In this document: one piece after another, positions 49,105-60,404 of the stretch
How positions within the stretch are numbered: the first letter of the stretch is position 1
How the letters are laid out: every line of letters starts with the position of its first letter
Origin: Sesamum alatum
Lineage: Eukaryota > Streptophyta > Magnoliopsida > Lamiales > Pedaliaceae
Assembly (NCBI GenBank): GCA_034509735.1
Contig: JACGWO010000006.1
Span: 36,325,141-36,389,140, forward strand
DNA length: 64,000 bases
Direction: 5' to 3'
Translations under genes and position numbers: made by a program
The notes under the pieces: model-generated
What the model saw: only the letters and a program-made list of their open reading frames with translations
Database searches by the model: none
Told to the model about the DNA's origin: nothing

Positions 49105-49321
49105 ATCCTTGCGTGCATATAATAAATAATATTTCATATTTTAAAATATATTATAAAGAATAAAAATATATATATATAAACCAACACACCACATTTAAAA
49201 AAAAAAAAAAAAGAAAAAAAAACCAACTTACGGGTATTATTGGATAACAAAAAATAGGGGCACAGTGTAAGTAACCACTCTTTGTGAGTAAGAACGAGAT
49301 TTTCTTTTTATATTAGTATAG
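49105..49321 (-). mobile_element. Helitron-like copy, truncated at its 3' end
   Basis: On the minus strand it begins CTATACTAATATAAAAAG and matches the copies at 12267 and 62447 through AACCAACACACCACATTT-type sequence. The 3' end stops at ATGCACGCAAGGATTG, where the related copies continue with the ending CATGCCACGACGGCTAA. The break coincides exactly with the LTR terminus at 49104. Confidence 0.6.
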
Positions 49322-50090
49322 TTGTAAAAAAAATTAAAAATAAAGAAAAATACAAATAAAAATTTAATTAAACATTTTTATAGATAAAGAAAAATACAAA
49401 TAATTAGAATTTTTTTATTAAAATATTTGTTGGGTGTATTTATTAATTGACATTTTTTAATAAATAAATAAAAATTAAAATATTTAAAATAGAGAGAGAA
49501 GTTGATAATATGAAAATGATTGATCACATAAAAATAAATAATTTTTAATAATTTAAACTGAAACTTGAAAATTTTTTGAGGTTACAATATGTCATGAATC
49601 TTAATTTTAATATAATTAATTACTAAATAATAATTTATCTTATAAATATTTATAAAAAAAACTTAGTGAAAAATAACAAAAACATGCAAATGTTATTATT
49701 AGGTATAATAATCAAATATATAACTTTGAAGTCTAGTTCAAATAAAGAGAAAAATATATTGATTAAAATTTAAGCAAACTTTTATTTGGTATATTAATTA
49801 TTTTTATTTTAGTATTTAAGAATAAAATGATTGATAATACAAAAATAAAAAATATTATTTGAGTACCAAATTAATATTAATAGTGAAAAACGAGTATCAA
49901 TTAAACTATATGTAAATACTCCAGTACCAAAAGGAGATTAATAACTAAACTTGCCTATCAAAATAAATTTTACTTAAAATTTTCTTATAAATTTCCTTTT
50001 ATATTTATTTATTTTTATATTTAAAACACTTCTCGCGCCCAACTCCAAGCGGACGAGCTCGTCACCATCCAAAGCAAGAACAACTCTCCA
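49322..50090. other. AT-rich region upstream of the TSC10-like copy
   Basis: No gene is supported. A TATA-like word TTTATATTTAAAAC lies near 50014-50027 and could serve the downstream gene. Confidence 0.45.
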
Positions 50091-51646
50091 ATGGCGGACG
50101 TGTATTCCTCCCTTCTCCTCCTCATCCCACTCTCTCTCCTCCTCCACTTCATTGTCCGGCCCAGGCCCGTGATGGTCCCAATCAAGAACCGCCACGTGCT
50201 CATCACCGGCGGCTCCAGTGGCATCGGCCTCGCACTCGCCCACCTCTGTGCCCGTGAAGGCGCAAACGTCACCATCCTCGCCCGCGACGTCAGAAAGCTC
50301 AAGGAAGCCAAGCAATCCATCAAGCTCGCCACAGGTCGCGAAGTCAGCATCTTCAGCGCCGACGTGAGGGACCACGACGCCGTCGAACGCGTCATCAGGA
50401 GGCGGGGGACATCGACGTGCTCGTCTGCAATCATGGGGTGTTCATAGCGCAGGAATTGGAGGGTCAGGAGCTGGAGGAGATAAAGTTCATCATCGACGTC
50501 AATTTGATGGGGACTTTCATTTGATTAAGGCCGCTTTGCCCGGTATGAAGAAGTGTCGGGCCGAGCGGGGCCCCGGCTCCATTGCTATTATGTCTTCTCA
50601 GGCGGGTCAGGTATATATATATTTACAAGACTGGAATCTGGTTTTCTTCAATCTTCAAGGGTTGTCTCTTTTTGACCATTTTAATGTTGTCAATCTGTTT
50701 GTTTTACTGCATCATGTGTTCTTGAGTATGTCGTTGATGAACTGGGAACTACCACTGACTGCACGAGTTTGTTTGGCATGTTTCATGAGTTCTTCTCCCT
50801 GTATTTTCAGCCACAAATCATTTAGATGAAAATGCGCCTTGAATCGTTTTAAACAATTCAAGTTCCACACTGGAACATATGCAATTTTCCTGCCAAATTG
50901 TTCGGAAAAGGACAAAAATTGTCAAAATATTAAAGTTATAGAATTAAATTACGAAACGAAAAAATGACACCCCTTGAATTGTAAGACTAGAATTGCATGT
51001 TCCCTGGAAAAAAGGTATTGATTCGAATAATATTTCTATATTTTCACCTTGTCTTGATTTTCATTCTTAGTTAATTTGGTTCAGGTTGGTATTTACGGTT
51101 TAACAGCTTATTCAGCCAGTAAGTTTGGCCTCAAGGGTCTGGCAGAAGCTTTGCAACATGAGATTATAGCAGACAACATTCATGTCTCCCTCATCTTCCC
51201 TCCAGACACTGAAACTCCTGGTTTTGTACGAGGTACAAAATCTTCCTACAATCCTGCCTGTCAGCTGCACAATACATGTTATGATCTTTATTTTGTAACT
51301 GCGGTTGATCTATTATCTTCTGACGGCAGAGAGCAAAAGAAGGCCACAAGTTACCTAAACAATAGCAGCTTCCTCTGGTGCAATGAAAGCCGACGAAGTT
51401 GCAAAGAAATCCTTGCACGGAATTCAGTCAGGCGCTTTCATCGTTCCCTGCAACTTCGAGGGGTTCTTACTTTCTGTAGCAACAGCTGGGCTTTCCCCCC
51501 AGAGATCATATCTGATGGCATTCGTGGAGGTAACGACGGCTGGTACAATTCGTCTTACCGCCCTATTTTTCCTATGGAATTGGTACAGAAGCATTAAGAA
51601 GCTGCAGCTTGCAGACAAGATCATGAGTATTAGAAAGAACACCTGA
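50091..51646 (+). pseudogene. 3-ketodihydrosphingosine reductase (TSC10/KDSR), disrupted copy
   Basis: Exons 50091-50610, 51085-51232 and 51330-51646 match a short-chain dehydrogenase that reduces 3-ketosphinganine in the ER, the second step of sphingolipid synthesis. A hydrophobic N-terminal anchor (SSLLLLIPLSLLLHFIV) is followed by the Rossmann motif TGGSSGIG, the active-site motif YSASK in exon 2, the conserved word HVSLIFPPDTETPGF, and CNFEGFLLSVATAGLSPQRS in exon 3. Three lesions break it: a one-base loss after 50399 (before the word GDIDVLVCNHGV), a one-base loss after 50518 (at the word GTFHLIKAALP), and an in-frame TAA at 51356-51358. All splice sites are intact and the rest is well conserved, so inactivation is recent or the lesions are sequencing errors. 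Confidence 0.88.
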
Positions 51647-52580
51647 TTCCATTGTCAATACATTGAGTATTTACAATTACATAATGATCGCACTTCCTAC
51701 TGAAGGATCAAATTCTAGTCTAGCGCCTTTACCGTCCCATTTTCTGTTAAGAATGCACGGCGCCTTACAATGTTGAACTTTTCGTTTCAAAATTTACAAA
51801 GATACGATAAATATTGTTGTTGTTGTAGTCGGGATGTTACACCTTTTTTGAGTTATAAGAAGCAACGAATTACTAGACGTCTTATATGGTTATTGCTTAC
51901 AGTTCTCTGTCACCGTCTCAGAAGGAATTGTCATTAACTATACACATCGTTTCAACGAGGCAGTTGCAGTATCATAGTGTCCATAATAGAATACAATTTG
52001 CAACATAAAATTCAATCCGTTATATCCACTTCTCCTCATTTCTAGCAAACTAATTGGAAGGTTTTCTAGTTTTAGTTCTAAAGACAACCTTCCTTCAAGA
52101 CAGGAGAAGAAAATCTTCAAGGACAAACAAAAATTGTCCGAATTTTGCTCAAGAAGCATCTCTCACCAACAGATGTAATTACTTCATCACAGTAAATTTG
52201 AGGAATAACGAAGAATTTTCATAAATCTATTGTAAATTTTCTACAAGGGTAAGCCACCATGGCAGTTTACAGTGTGTTTACATACCAATGTAAACTCAAA
52301 AACAATCATACAGGAAGTCAAGAAAAATGGTATCCGTGCCTATACGTGGGGTATAAGACATACCCCGCCTCAAACATTTGCTACTAGTTTCTGAACTCTG
52401 GCCTACAGAATGCATCCGACTTTGTTTCTATCAAGATCTTGCTATCCCGGATTGCATTGCACCGGTCGCCCCTATGCTTCATACCGTGTCACACAATGAG
52501 TCGACTAACTATTCTGTGTGCTCATGGATGAAATTGACAAAGTAGCACTAGTGCACAATCTGCAGTCATGATTTTCATAC
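51647..52580. other. Convergent intergenic region (3' ends of both genes)
   Basis: The TSC10-like copy (plus) and the NXPE-like gene (minus) face each other. The 930 bases between the stops carry no further frame of note and are expected to be the two 3' UTRs. Confidence 0.5.
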
Positions 52581-54401
52581 TTATCTGATACATAGCGCGT
52601 TCATCAGTACATGACCAAGCATAAGGTCGACAAAGTACTGGTGCCCAATTTGGCCGTCCCTCCACTTCATCTTTAATGGAGCACGGCCATAGTGGACGCC
52701 ATCGTTGCACCGGTTGTCGTAGTGCCATGGATAGGTCATGTCAAAGTCGTCAATGACTTTATCAAGGACCCCATGTTGCCTCAACTTATCCAACACTATG
52801 CCGTTGAAGGCCTCCATCTTGTGAGGATTAAATGCCAAACTTCTAGCATAGCCACCCGTTGCCACGGTGGTTCTGTATATAATTTCAGGCGGCACGACCC
52901 CTCTTTCCCGCACTTCTTTGACCACCTCAGCCCAAAATGTGGCAGCATAGTTAGCTCCTCCAACAAAACTCCTAATATTAGACCAGTAGACACCATCATG
53001 TAAACCCGAATTCATGATAATAGTGTCCGGAATTACATCTTGAGAAAAATACCCCTTCAACATCTGTCGGTACTCTGGATTTATTAATGAATTCAATCCC
53101 TGATAATTTCCAGTAGCATTTGGATGACCGTTGAAAATGCTGGTAAATCTGACAACTTGGGATGGGTTTCTTGGATTGGTTATGTTCATATCAAATACTC
53201 TAGGAACAACAAGAACATCATGCACATCCAAGATGAAGTTAAGGATGTTTCGGATAGTATCACAATGGTTGGAGTCTCCCCACCAGAAAATCCAGCGATT
53301 GTTCAAACAATTCCGGGCTTCTTCAGTCGAGAACAATTTGAACGAACAATGAGTTGAATATACCCATCCGTTGCTCTCCAGCAAGCCCAACGGACCGTCG
53401 CACCATGGATGCTGGCACAGAAAGCTCGGCTCCTGACATCTGTATCTGCCATCATCACTAATTGGACAACTATCGTTTCTAGCATGTCGAGTCCACCGAC
53501 CCGACCAAACATCCTTAGAGTAATCAGACTTCTTGCACTGTCTTATTTCCTGCAACTGGGATGCAGACTTATGGAATTTGATCGGAACAACGCGAAGAAC
53601 CCGATCAAACACGAATCTTGCAGGGGAAAATTTCAACCCCTCATAATGCCGGAACAACAGGATAATAGTCAAATTGTAGTCACCGGCAAAATCAGGATGC
53701 ACTTGAAGGGAAAATGTGTATGTACCATTTCCCAGGTCCCTGATGGGAGGCCTAGACTTCCATTTCTCACCGGAAAGATCGGTTTCGAAATAATCACCTC
53801 CTAAACAATGCGGCATCCCTGAATCATCCAATGCCTGGAAAACAAACTCATGGACATCACCAGTGGACAATTCAATGTTATTATTACCATCCAAATCAAG
53901 AACTCTGATATCCACGGTTCTTGAATCCTTACATGGCTCACCCCCTGGAGTTAACCACCTGGTCAGAAGATTGGATGAGTAGTTTGCCTCAAACTCAGCC
54001 GAGATCCAAGGCAGAACAATAGGAGTAGAAGTGCTGTTAGACGCCTGGTTCTTGGTCAGATTCTCTGGAACTTGAGGGCAAAATTGAGCCAAATTGATTG
54101 GATCAAGAGTACTGTCAAGATTATTTTCATGGGTTTTTGCCGGAGTTTGGTGGGTGAGATTCAAATCAGCCTGCTGCTGAGACAAGATTTCAGAATCTTT
54201 GAGCTTCATAACAAGAAAACCCTTCTGAAAAATGTTGGCGTTAAACCCATCAATCCGCCAAACAATCAAGATTCCAAGAAAAGTCCCCACCATGAGAATC
54301 ATCTTCAACCACCCAAGAACCATAGTGTTTGTTGACCTCAAAACCCATGCAAAGTTTGCAGCTTTCTCCGGCATTTGAGAAGAAGGCATATTTAATACCA
54401 A
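52581..54401 (-). CDS. NXPE-like/PC-esterase type II membrane protein
   Basis: A single-exon frame of 606 codons. A hydrophobic segment at about residues 27-48 (MVLGWLKMILMVGTFLGILI) after a short basic N-terminus indicates a type II membrane anchor, so the rest faces the secretory lumen. Many N-glycosylation sequons support this. Residues about 140-280 form an Ig/filamin-like beta domain (RTVDIRVLDLDGNNNIELST, GNGTYTFSLQVHPDFAGDY), as in NXPE proteins. The C-terminal half is an SGNH-fold esterase: block I motif WWGDSN with Ser377 and the C-terminal DGVH motif (Asp567, His570) supply the catalytic residues. Plant relatives are annotated as unknown or PC-esterase-like proteins. The likely role is acyl transfer or hydrolysis on glycans in the Golgi. 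The substrate is unknown. An ATG four codons later (MPSS) is an alternative start. Confidence 0.88.
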   Translation of the reverse strand: MVLNMPSSQMPEKAANFAWVLRSTNTMVLGWLKMILMVGTFLGILIVWRIDGFNANIFQKGFLVMKLKDSEILSQQQADLNLTHQTPAKTHENNLDSTLDPINLAQFCPQVPENLTKNQASNSTSTPIVLPWISAEFEANYSSNLLTRWLTPGGEPCKDSRTVDIRVLDLDGNNNIELSTGDVHEFVFQALDDSGMPHCLGGDYFETDLSGEKWKSRPPIRDLGNGTYTFSLQVHPDFAGDYNLTIILLFRHYEGLKFSPARFVFDRVLRVVPIKFHKSASQLQEIRQCKKSDYSKDVWSGRWTRHARNDSCPISDDGRYRCQEPSFLCQHPWCDGPLGLLESNGWVYSTHCSFKLFSTEEARNCLNNRWIFWWGDSNHCDTIRNILNFILDVHDVLVVPRVFDMNITNPRNPSQVVRFTSIFNGHPNATGNYQGLNSLINPEYRQMLKGYFSQDVIPDTIIMNSGLHDGVYWSNIRSFVGGANYAATFWAEVVKEVRERGVVPPEIIYRTTVATGGYARSLAFNPHKMEAFNGIVLDKLRQHGVLDKVIDDFDMTYPWHYDNRCNDGVHYGRAPLKMKWRDGQIGHQYFVDLMLGHVLMNALCIR

Positions 54402-54709
54402 GAAAACCTCAATCCCCTAGCTATTAACGACAAAATAAATAAACCCAAGAATGAGGAAAGAAAATATAAATTAACAGCGCACGAAGAAAATCTTGAAGCC
54501 TGAATATGCAAACAAGGGAATTAATTTTCCCTTGCAAGTAGCAGCTGACACACAAAATCCAAGCAAATATTTCTCAACTTGCAGTAATGTTTTCTTGAAG
54601 AAATAAAAACAATGCAATTAAATATAAAAATTACCGGGGTTGCTTTAGCCTGTTGGCAAATTGCAGACGGTCAAATTCCTTCGTCAATGCAAGCAGGAAA
54701 AATGTCTCC

Positions 54710-54749
<40 letters not shown>

Positions 54750-54960
54750 ATGAGAAATATACGGACATGAAGAGGAACACAGGTATTTGGTAGCTATATG
54801 TTGTAGACGGATAATAATGATATACAGAGAGAGAAAGATATTAGAGAAGTCAGCAGAGAGAGAGAGAGAGAGAGAGGTTTTACAATGGGAAATGATAAAG
54901 AAATCACCGTAGAAATTACCATGAGGACCTCGAAAACAATTGAACACCGACAGAAAATAG
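54402..54960 (-). other. Probable 5' UTR of the NXPE-like gene with CT and GA microsatellites
   Basis: Upstream of the ATG on the minus strand is leader-like sequence with a (CT)n tract on the plus strand at 54712-54747 and a (GA)n tract at 54855-54876, in inverted orientation about 110 bases apart. A donor-like GGGGTAATTT (minus) near 54640 and AG sites just before the ATG would allow a 5' UTR intron. This is an inference from sequence only. Confidence 0.4.
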
Positions 54961-56230
54961 CTTAGGAGGTGAGGGTCAAATTAGTCTTTTCAAGTTGCAT
55001 TTGCATGGCTGTTGCAGAGTTCCACGTTGTCGCACGAACTCGCGTCCTTTTGGTTTTTAAGTTTGGTGACGTCTTTATGACATTATAAATAAACTATATA
55101 AATATATTAATAATCGAATTATTTTTATTAGTCGTGTCTTGATTAGTTAATCATTAAAAGATTATGCTGCTATATTATATATGATATGATGCAAATTTGC
55201 AAAATAATTGTTGGTATTTTCAAATTAGATTCCTTTTTTTTAATAAATAAAACATATCAATTCAATCAAATAATCTTTGACGGATGATTTGTAGCTTTCA
55301 CTAGGTCAAATTCGACAAAAAAAATATCTATATAGAAAACGGGTAGGAAAAATGCAAGGGAAATCTTCAAATTTGATTTATTTTATTTATTTATTTTCTT
55401 AATTTGTACTGTAAACGAAAATTAGTAAAGATATAAATGTATATGGCATTTTTGGAATAAATTTTTTTCATCTTACAAAATAAGATATATATATTTTTAT
55501 AGACATTATCTAACTCACCAGAAATTTTATACTAAAGTCAACAAGAATTCATGCATGCTACGTTTCAAGAGTGATAATTGATGGTGATGCACGTTAGGGA
55601 CATGCACCCCACTGCAATAATTGCATCTCATTTCCTTATTTCTTTTTTTTTTCTAATTTATTAATTTTTTGATTTTTTTAAAATAAGATTTTATTATATA
55701 ATTGCCCGTGAATATTTTTAAATAATAATATCGGTAAATAATAATTTATAATCTACTTATAACTATTGATTGTAAATTGAATATAAGATGCAAATTTAGA
55801 GGCAAAAATTGTAAAATAAAGATGAAAATAATTCCAAGACTTAGGATTAAACATGGTTAGGACAAAGATCATGTGCAGGTGAGACAGTGCACATGACAAC
55901 TACTTTGCATTTGCGTTGCTATCAAATGTTTAAACGACTTTCATGTACCAATGTGCCACTCTTGGTTTTCTAGTCTTGTAGAATGGAAAAAAGATAATAA
56001 ATTAAAATAAAATTGAAAATTTTTCTCCATATAGTTGTCCATTTGGATAATGTTGGTACAGTTCATACCGTTTGTAGATAATGAGGTTGTGTAACTTTTT
56101 TTAACGAGAATCATGAAGTGAGAAAGTAACAGTGAATAATTCCTCTCGGGGGGACGAGAAATGGATTGCTTGTGCCAATGAAGTAATGACCATCTTGATT
56201 CTCATATAGGGGCTGATGTTGTTGGCATGT
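54961..56230. other. Intergenic AT-rich sequence
   Basis: No gene is supported. Confidence 0.5.
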
Positions 56231-56239
56231 TGGGACAAT

Positions 56240-56790
56240 TTTTTCTCCTTAGAAAGATATTTTTCAAGAAAAATTATTATGTTGCACGTTAGATCGGGCA
56301 GTACATTGTGCAACAAACACCAATCGCATCGAATGCCTTACCATTTTCTTCTCCTTTACGAGGCTTGTTTTCATAATAAAATCATACCACCCCAATTTGG
56401 ATAGATAATACTTCACACAGAGGCTTTGATTGCAATATGCGAGTGCCTATTTAGCCTGTGGAAAATTAGCCATGTGCATATCCTAATCACTACCACACGA
56501 CTTTGGCAAAAGTGGATAATACCTCGAACAATAACTTTGATCGTGATGCACGAGTGTATGTATATTATTTAAATTGTGAGAACTTGTTCCAAATCCCTCG
56601 TTTGAAAGGCTGATGGTGTTGGATAGTGTCACCCACATCAATTGCGGATAAGGGATTTGCGTGGTTTATAAATATCGACCTCCTCTTTCTAAAAAGATAC
56701 TTTTTCAGGATAAAATTCGTGCTACTCTAATCAAAATAAACAATACTGTATATAGAGACTTCGTATACCATAATTCTCGAGTTCACCATT
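56240..56790. repeat. Degenerate direct repeats of unknown origin
   Basis: Words at 56256-56300 (AGAAAGATATTTTTCAAGAA) recur at 56690-56730 (AAAAAGATACTTTTTCAGGA). GATAATACTTCACACAGAGG (about 56404) recurs as GATAATACCTCGAACAATAA (about 56516), each followed by a TTTGAT and GCGAGTG or CACGAGTG word. This suggests an old segmental duplication, possibly from an LTR. No coding capacity was recognised. Confidence 0.4.
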
Positions 56791-56799
56791 AATCATTTA

Positions 56800-57574
56800 T
56801 TTTTCTTTGACTTAGATACTCTTTTTGATCAAATTTTCATTTAGATATGATGCAATAAGACTGGAAAAAATACCACAAGATTCCAAACTGAAGTTATTTA
56901 AGATTGAATAACAATATTAATTGCGTGAATAGCTGGGCTTGGGCTTTTAACACATTGGCCCATTTATGAATGATAATATTTGGGCTGATATTTTATAAGT
57001 CTATGGTTCATTTGAATGGGGCCCATATCAAAGTAATGAATGTTCTTAAGCCCAAGTGCCCCCTTTCTTGGGCCCATGACGTAACCCACATTATTAAGCA
57101 TGATGTCAAACAATTACATATTTTTCAAATGAACACTTATTATTAATATTTCACAATGAATGATGGTTTAAAATCCTTTCAAAAATAAAATGATAATGAA
57201 AAAAAATTACAACTCAAGTAAGGATGATAGTTTGACAATATGACAGTTAATATATTTTTTATTTGGGTATTTGTAATATATCAAATTTTTATTCACTCAT
57301 CGAGGTTTTTGATTTATAGTTCGAGATTAATCCAAATTTTATTTGATAATTCATGAAAAAAATATTGGTCAATCAACCGAGTTTTAAATAATGTGTTGGA
57401 TATTTTTATTTTCAGTTTGACTATTTATTACAAAATAATGTCATATCTTACATTTAGTTTAATATATATACAGATCAAATTATTAAACATTTTTCCAAAC
57501 CATAAATAACATTAATGTAATATTATATTGCAATAAATATCCAAACTGCACTGATAAAAAAACATATACCGAGA
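56800..57574. other. Intergenic AT-rich sequence
   Basis: No gene is supported. Confidence 0.5.
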
Positions 57575-57583
57575 AATAAAGAT

Positions 57584-59188
57584 GGGTAAAAAAATGATCC
57601 TTTAATTTTGCCACGATTCATTTTGGTGCACTAAATATCATCAGTATCACATTTTTATCATTAATCTGAAAAAAAGTGTAAATGTATTCCGATTTAGAAT
57701 TTTTAGACAATTCAAAACTGAAATTTGGCACGTATCCATCAAAATTTCCACCTAAGCAAGGTTGACATTAATGACGTGACGGATGTGACATACACTTGAT
57801 TGAATTTTTTGTTGTTGTTTATGGGGTTCGAACTTTAATCAACTAAAACCAAAATCACTATCTTCACCACTTGAACTACAACCAACCTCATCTTTCTAAG
57901 ACCAACGATGCTTGATAGCCTATAAATCTAAAAATATTTTAATATAAATTGATATTAATATTACAATGCATTAAATATTTTTAAACAACTAATATATTAT
58001 ATTGGTTTATTATAGAAAATTTATACCTAACAATATCGATATTTAATTAATAACTTTTTACTCAAGAAAAATATAATTAGTATTTAATTTATCTTTAAAA
58101 TGTGAATATTAGCAAGAAAAATATATTTATATATTTTAAATATCTAATAAATGTATTTATTTAAAATATACAAATATATTTTTAAATTTTATAAATATAT
58201 ATTTGGAGATATATTTAAAAATATTTAAATATTTTACAATTCTAAAAAATTATTTTAAAATATATAAATATAAATTTTAAAAAATATATTTATTTTAAAA
58301 ATTTTAAAAATATTTTCTTTATGTATTTATAAATACATATACATTCATATATTTTAAATTAATGTAAATTATTGATGTATACTTTATTTTATTTAGAACA
58401 TTTTAGATTTATTTTAATTATTTTATAATTTTAAGATATATTTTTAAAATGAATATAAATATTTTTTTATGTATTTTAAGATATATTTTAAAGTAAATTT
58501 ACTTTAAAATAATACATTTTTAAATTTTAAATATTTTAAAATACAGTCATTTACTTTCAAAACTTATTCAGAAGTGTAAAATATTTAAAATATATGTTTA
58601 ACATGTATATTTATATATTTTAAAAAATATATACGTACTTTAAATCAATATATTTATTTAGAATTTAAAAAATATTTAAAGTATATGTAAACTATATAAA
58701 TATATTTTTCTTGCTAATATTTTATTTTAAAGATAAATATCAATATTAATTATATTTTTCTTGAATAAAAAGTACTTTAACTATCAATATTTTAAGTATA
58801 AATTTCTATAAAAAAGAACCAATATGATATATTAATTGTTTACAAATATTTAATACATTGTATTAATATCAATCCATATTAAATACTTCTTGATATAGAG
58901 GTTATAATGCATAGTAGAGCTTAAAATTAATAGTTGGTTAGTTCAAATGGAAAATAAGGTGATTTTAGTTTTTATTGATTTCAATCATTTAATTGTATGT
59001 CACATCTTTGCCACATCATTAATTTCCTTACTTAAGTGGAAAATTCGATAGACATGTGTAAAATTCTAGGCAAAATTGCCGAAAAATGTTGTTTTAAAAT
59101 TCTAAACGGACTACATTTAAACCTCTTTGCAAAATAATGGGACCAAAATAAATCGGGGACAAAATTAAAGGATCAATTTTTTTTCCCC
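57584..59188. mobile_element. Foldback MULE-type element (1605 bp) with 9-bp TSD
   Basis: Left end GGGTAAAAAAATGATCCTTT; right end in reverse complement GGGGAAAAAAAATTGATCCTTT. The two arms stay complementary for several hundred bases (for example TTAATACATTGTATTAATATC-type words around 58850 match 57960-57980), so most of the element can fold back on itself. The flanks are the identical 9-mer AATAAAGAT at 57575-57583 and 59189-59197. The middle (58080-58700) is almost pure A/T. There is no coding capacity. Confidence 0.85.
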
Positions 59189-59197
59189 AATAAAGAT

Positions 59198-59980
59198 GCC
59201 CTATATATCCATAGTTGACTTATGGGAAAAAAATGATGCTTAACATAGAAAAATATAAAGTTATTCAAAGTTAAAGCTGATCATCTTTGTTTGGAATTGA
59301 TCAGTAACAGAATTTTGATTTCTAGTTGGATGATTGGATCCCAAGGAAAGCATAATTGGATTTGGATCTTATTTTATTTTAATTTTACAGAGATTTTGAT
59401 TTTAAATACCTACAATGCCGAGAACTATATATTTAGATGTTGCATCTATGTGCATGCAAATAAATCAAATAAAAACATTATTGTATATAATATTTATATA
59501 TCTTTATAACTATTAAATTTATCTAAAACTTAGCATTGAATCAATGAAGGCCCAATAAGGGTCAAAATTATATAATTGATTATGAGATAATTGATTTAAA
59601 AAATAATTATGACATTTAGATTCTTGATTTTATAATTGATTATAAAACTGTAGAATGTAATTGAATTCCAAAATGAATTTCATTCTTATGTCAAGAATTC
59701 CACCAAGTAATAAAGTAAAATTATAAGTTAGAGAAATATTAAAAATTAATCAAGTAAATTATTTCATTGAAATAAAACTATAATAAAGATTCTATTAAGC
59801 AAGCAGTTAATTTTCAAGTAATTATTGCATAGCTCTAGCAATTTGGGCAGATAATTCATGTCTACTCGTAGTTAACTTGTCTAAACTTCAATGGGCCCTT
59901 GATTAGAAGGTTTAGAGAAGATTTCTTTATTAAGATTAATGAAGAAATTAAAAGATTATTTAATGGATATAACATGAATT
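59198..59980. other. Intergenic AT-rich sequence
   Basis: No gene is supported. Confidence 0.5.
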
Positions 59981-59984
59981 TTAG

Positions 59985-60375
59985 ATGAAAAATAATTACG
60001 GTGGAATTAAAAGTTATAAATTGTAACTTTTATTGAAACGAAATTTTGGTATAATTTAATCTTAAAAGTGGTTTTCGAAAAAAGAGATAATACATTATAA
60101 AAAATTGTGTTTGTACTCGAAATACAAGTTTCGCATGCTCAATCACAGGGCCAAACAGACACTAAAGAATTATTAATGATATAATATGTAATCAGATGAA
60201 AAATAATTGTGGTAAGATTAAAAGTAGCAAATATTTATAGCTTTTATCAAAACTTGATTTTGGTAGAATTAATTTCAAAAACGAAAAATATCCCACGCAT
60301 TATAAAAAATTGTGCTTGTACTTAAAATACAGGATTGACCTGTTCAATCCTAGAACCAAACAACAACCAAGAATT
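59985..60375. repeat. Tandem direct repeat, unit about 200 bp
   Basis: GATGAAAAATAATTACGGTGG (59986) and GATGAAAAATAATTGTGGTAA (60195) open two units that both continue through ATTATAAAAAATTGTG, TTGTACT, AAATACA and end near CCAAACA. The divergence is moderate, so the duplication is not very recent. Confidence 0.65.
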
Positions 60376-60404
60376 ATAACATTGAGAAAAAAAAAATAGA
60401 GACT

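Noticed and set aside
50641..50915. Frames of 67-102 codons between TSC10 exons 1 and 2
   Set aside because: They lie in the intron defined by GT at 50611 and AG at 51084; the peptide continues intronic AT-rich sequence.
51320..51360. A third frameshift in the TSC10-like copy at the start of exon 3
   Set aside because: With the acceptor at 51329/51330 the exon joins in phase and reads RRPQVT without a shift; only the TAA remains as a lesion there.
52692..54335. Plus-strand frames of 70-131 codons across the NXPE-like gene
   Set aside because: Antisense shadows of the 606-codon frame, without domain character.
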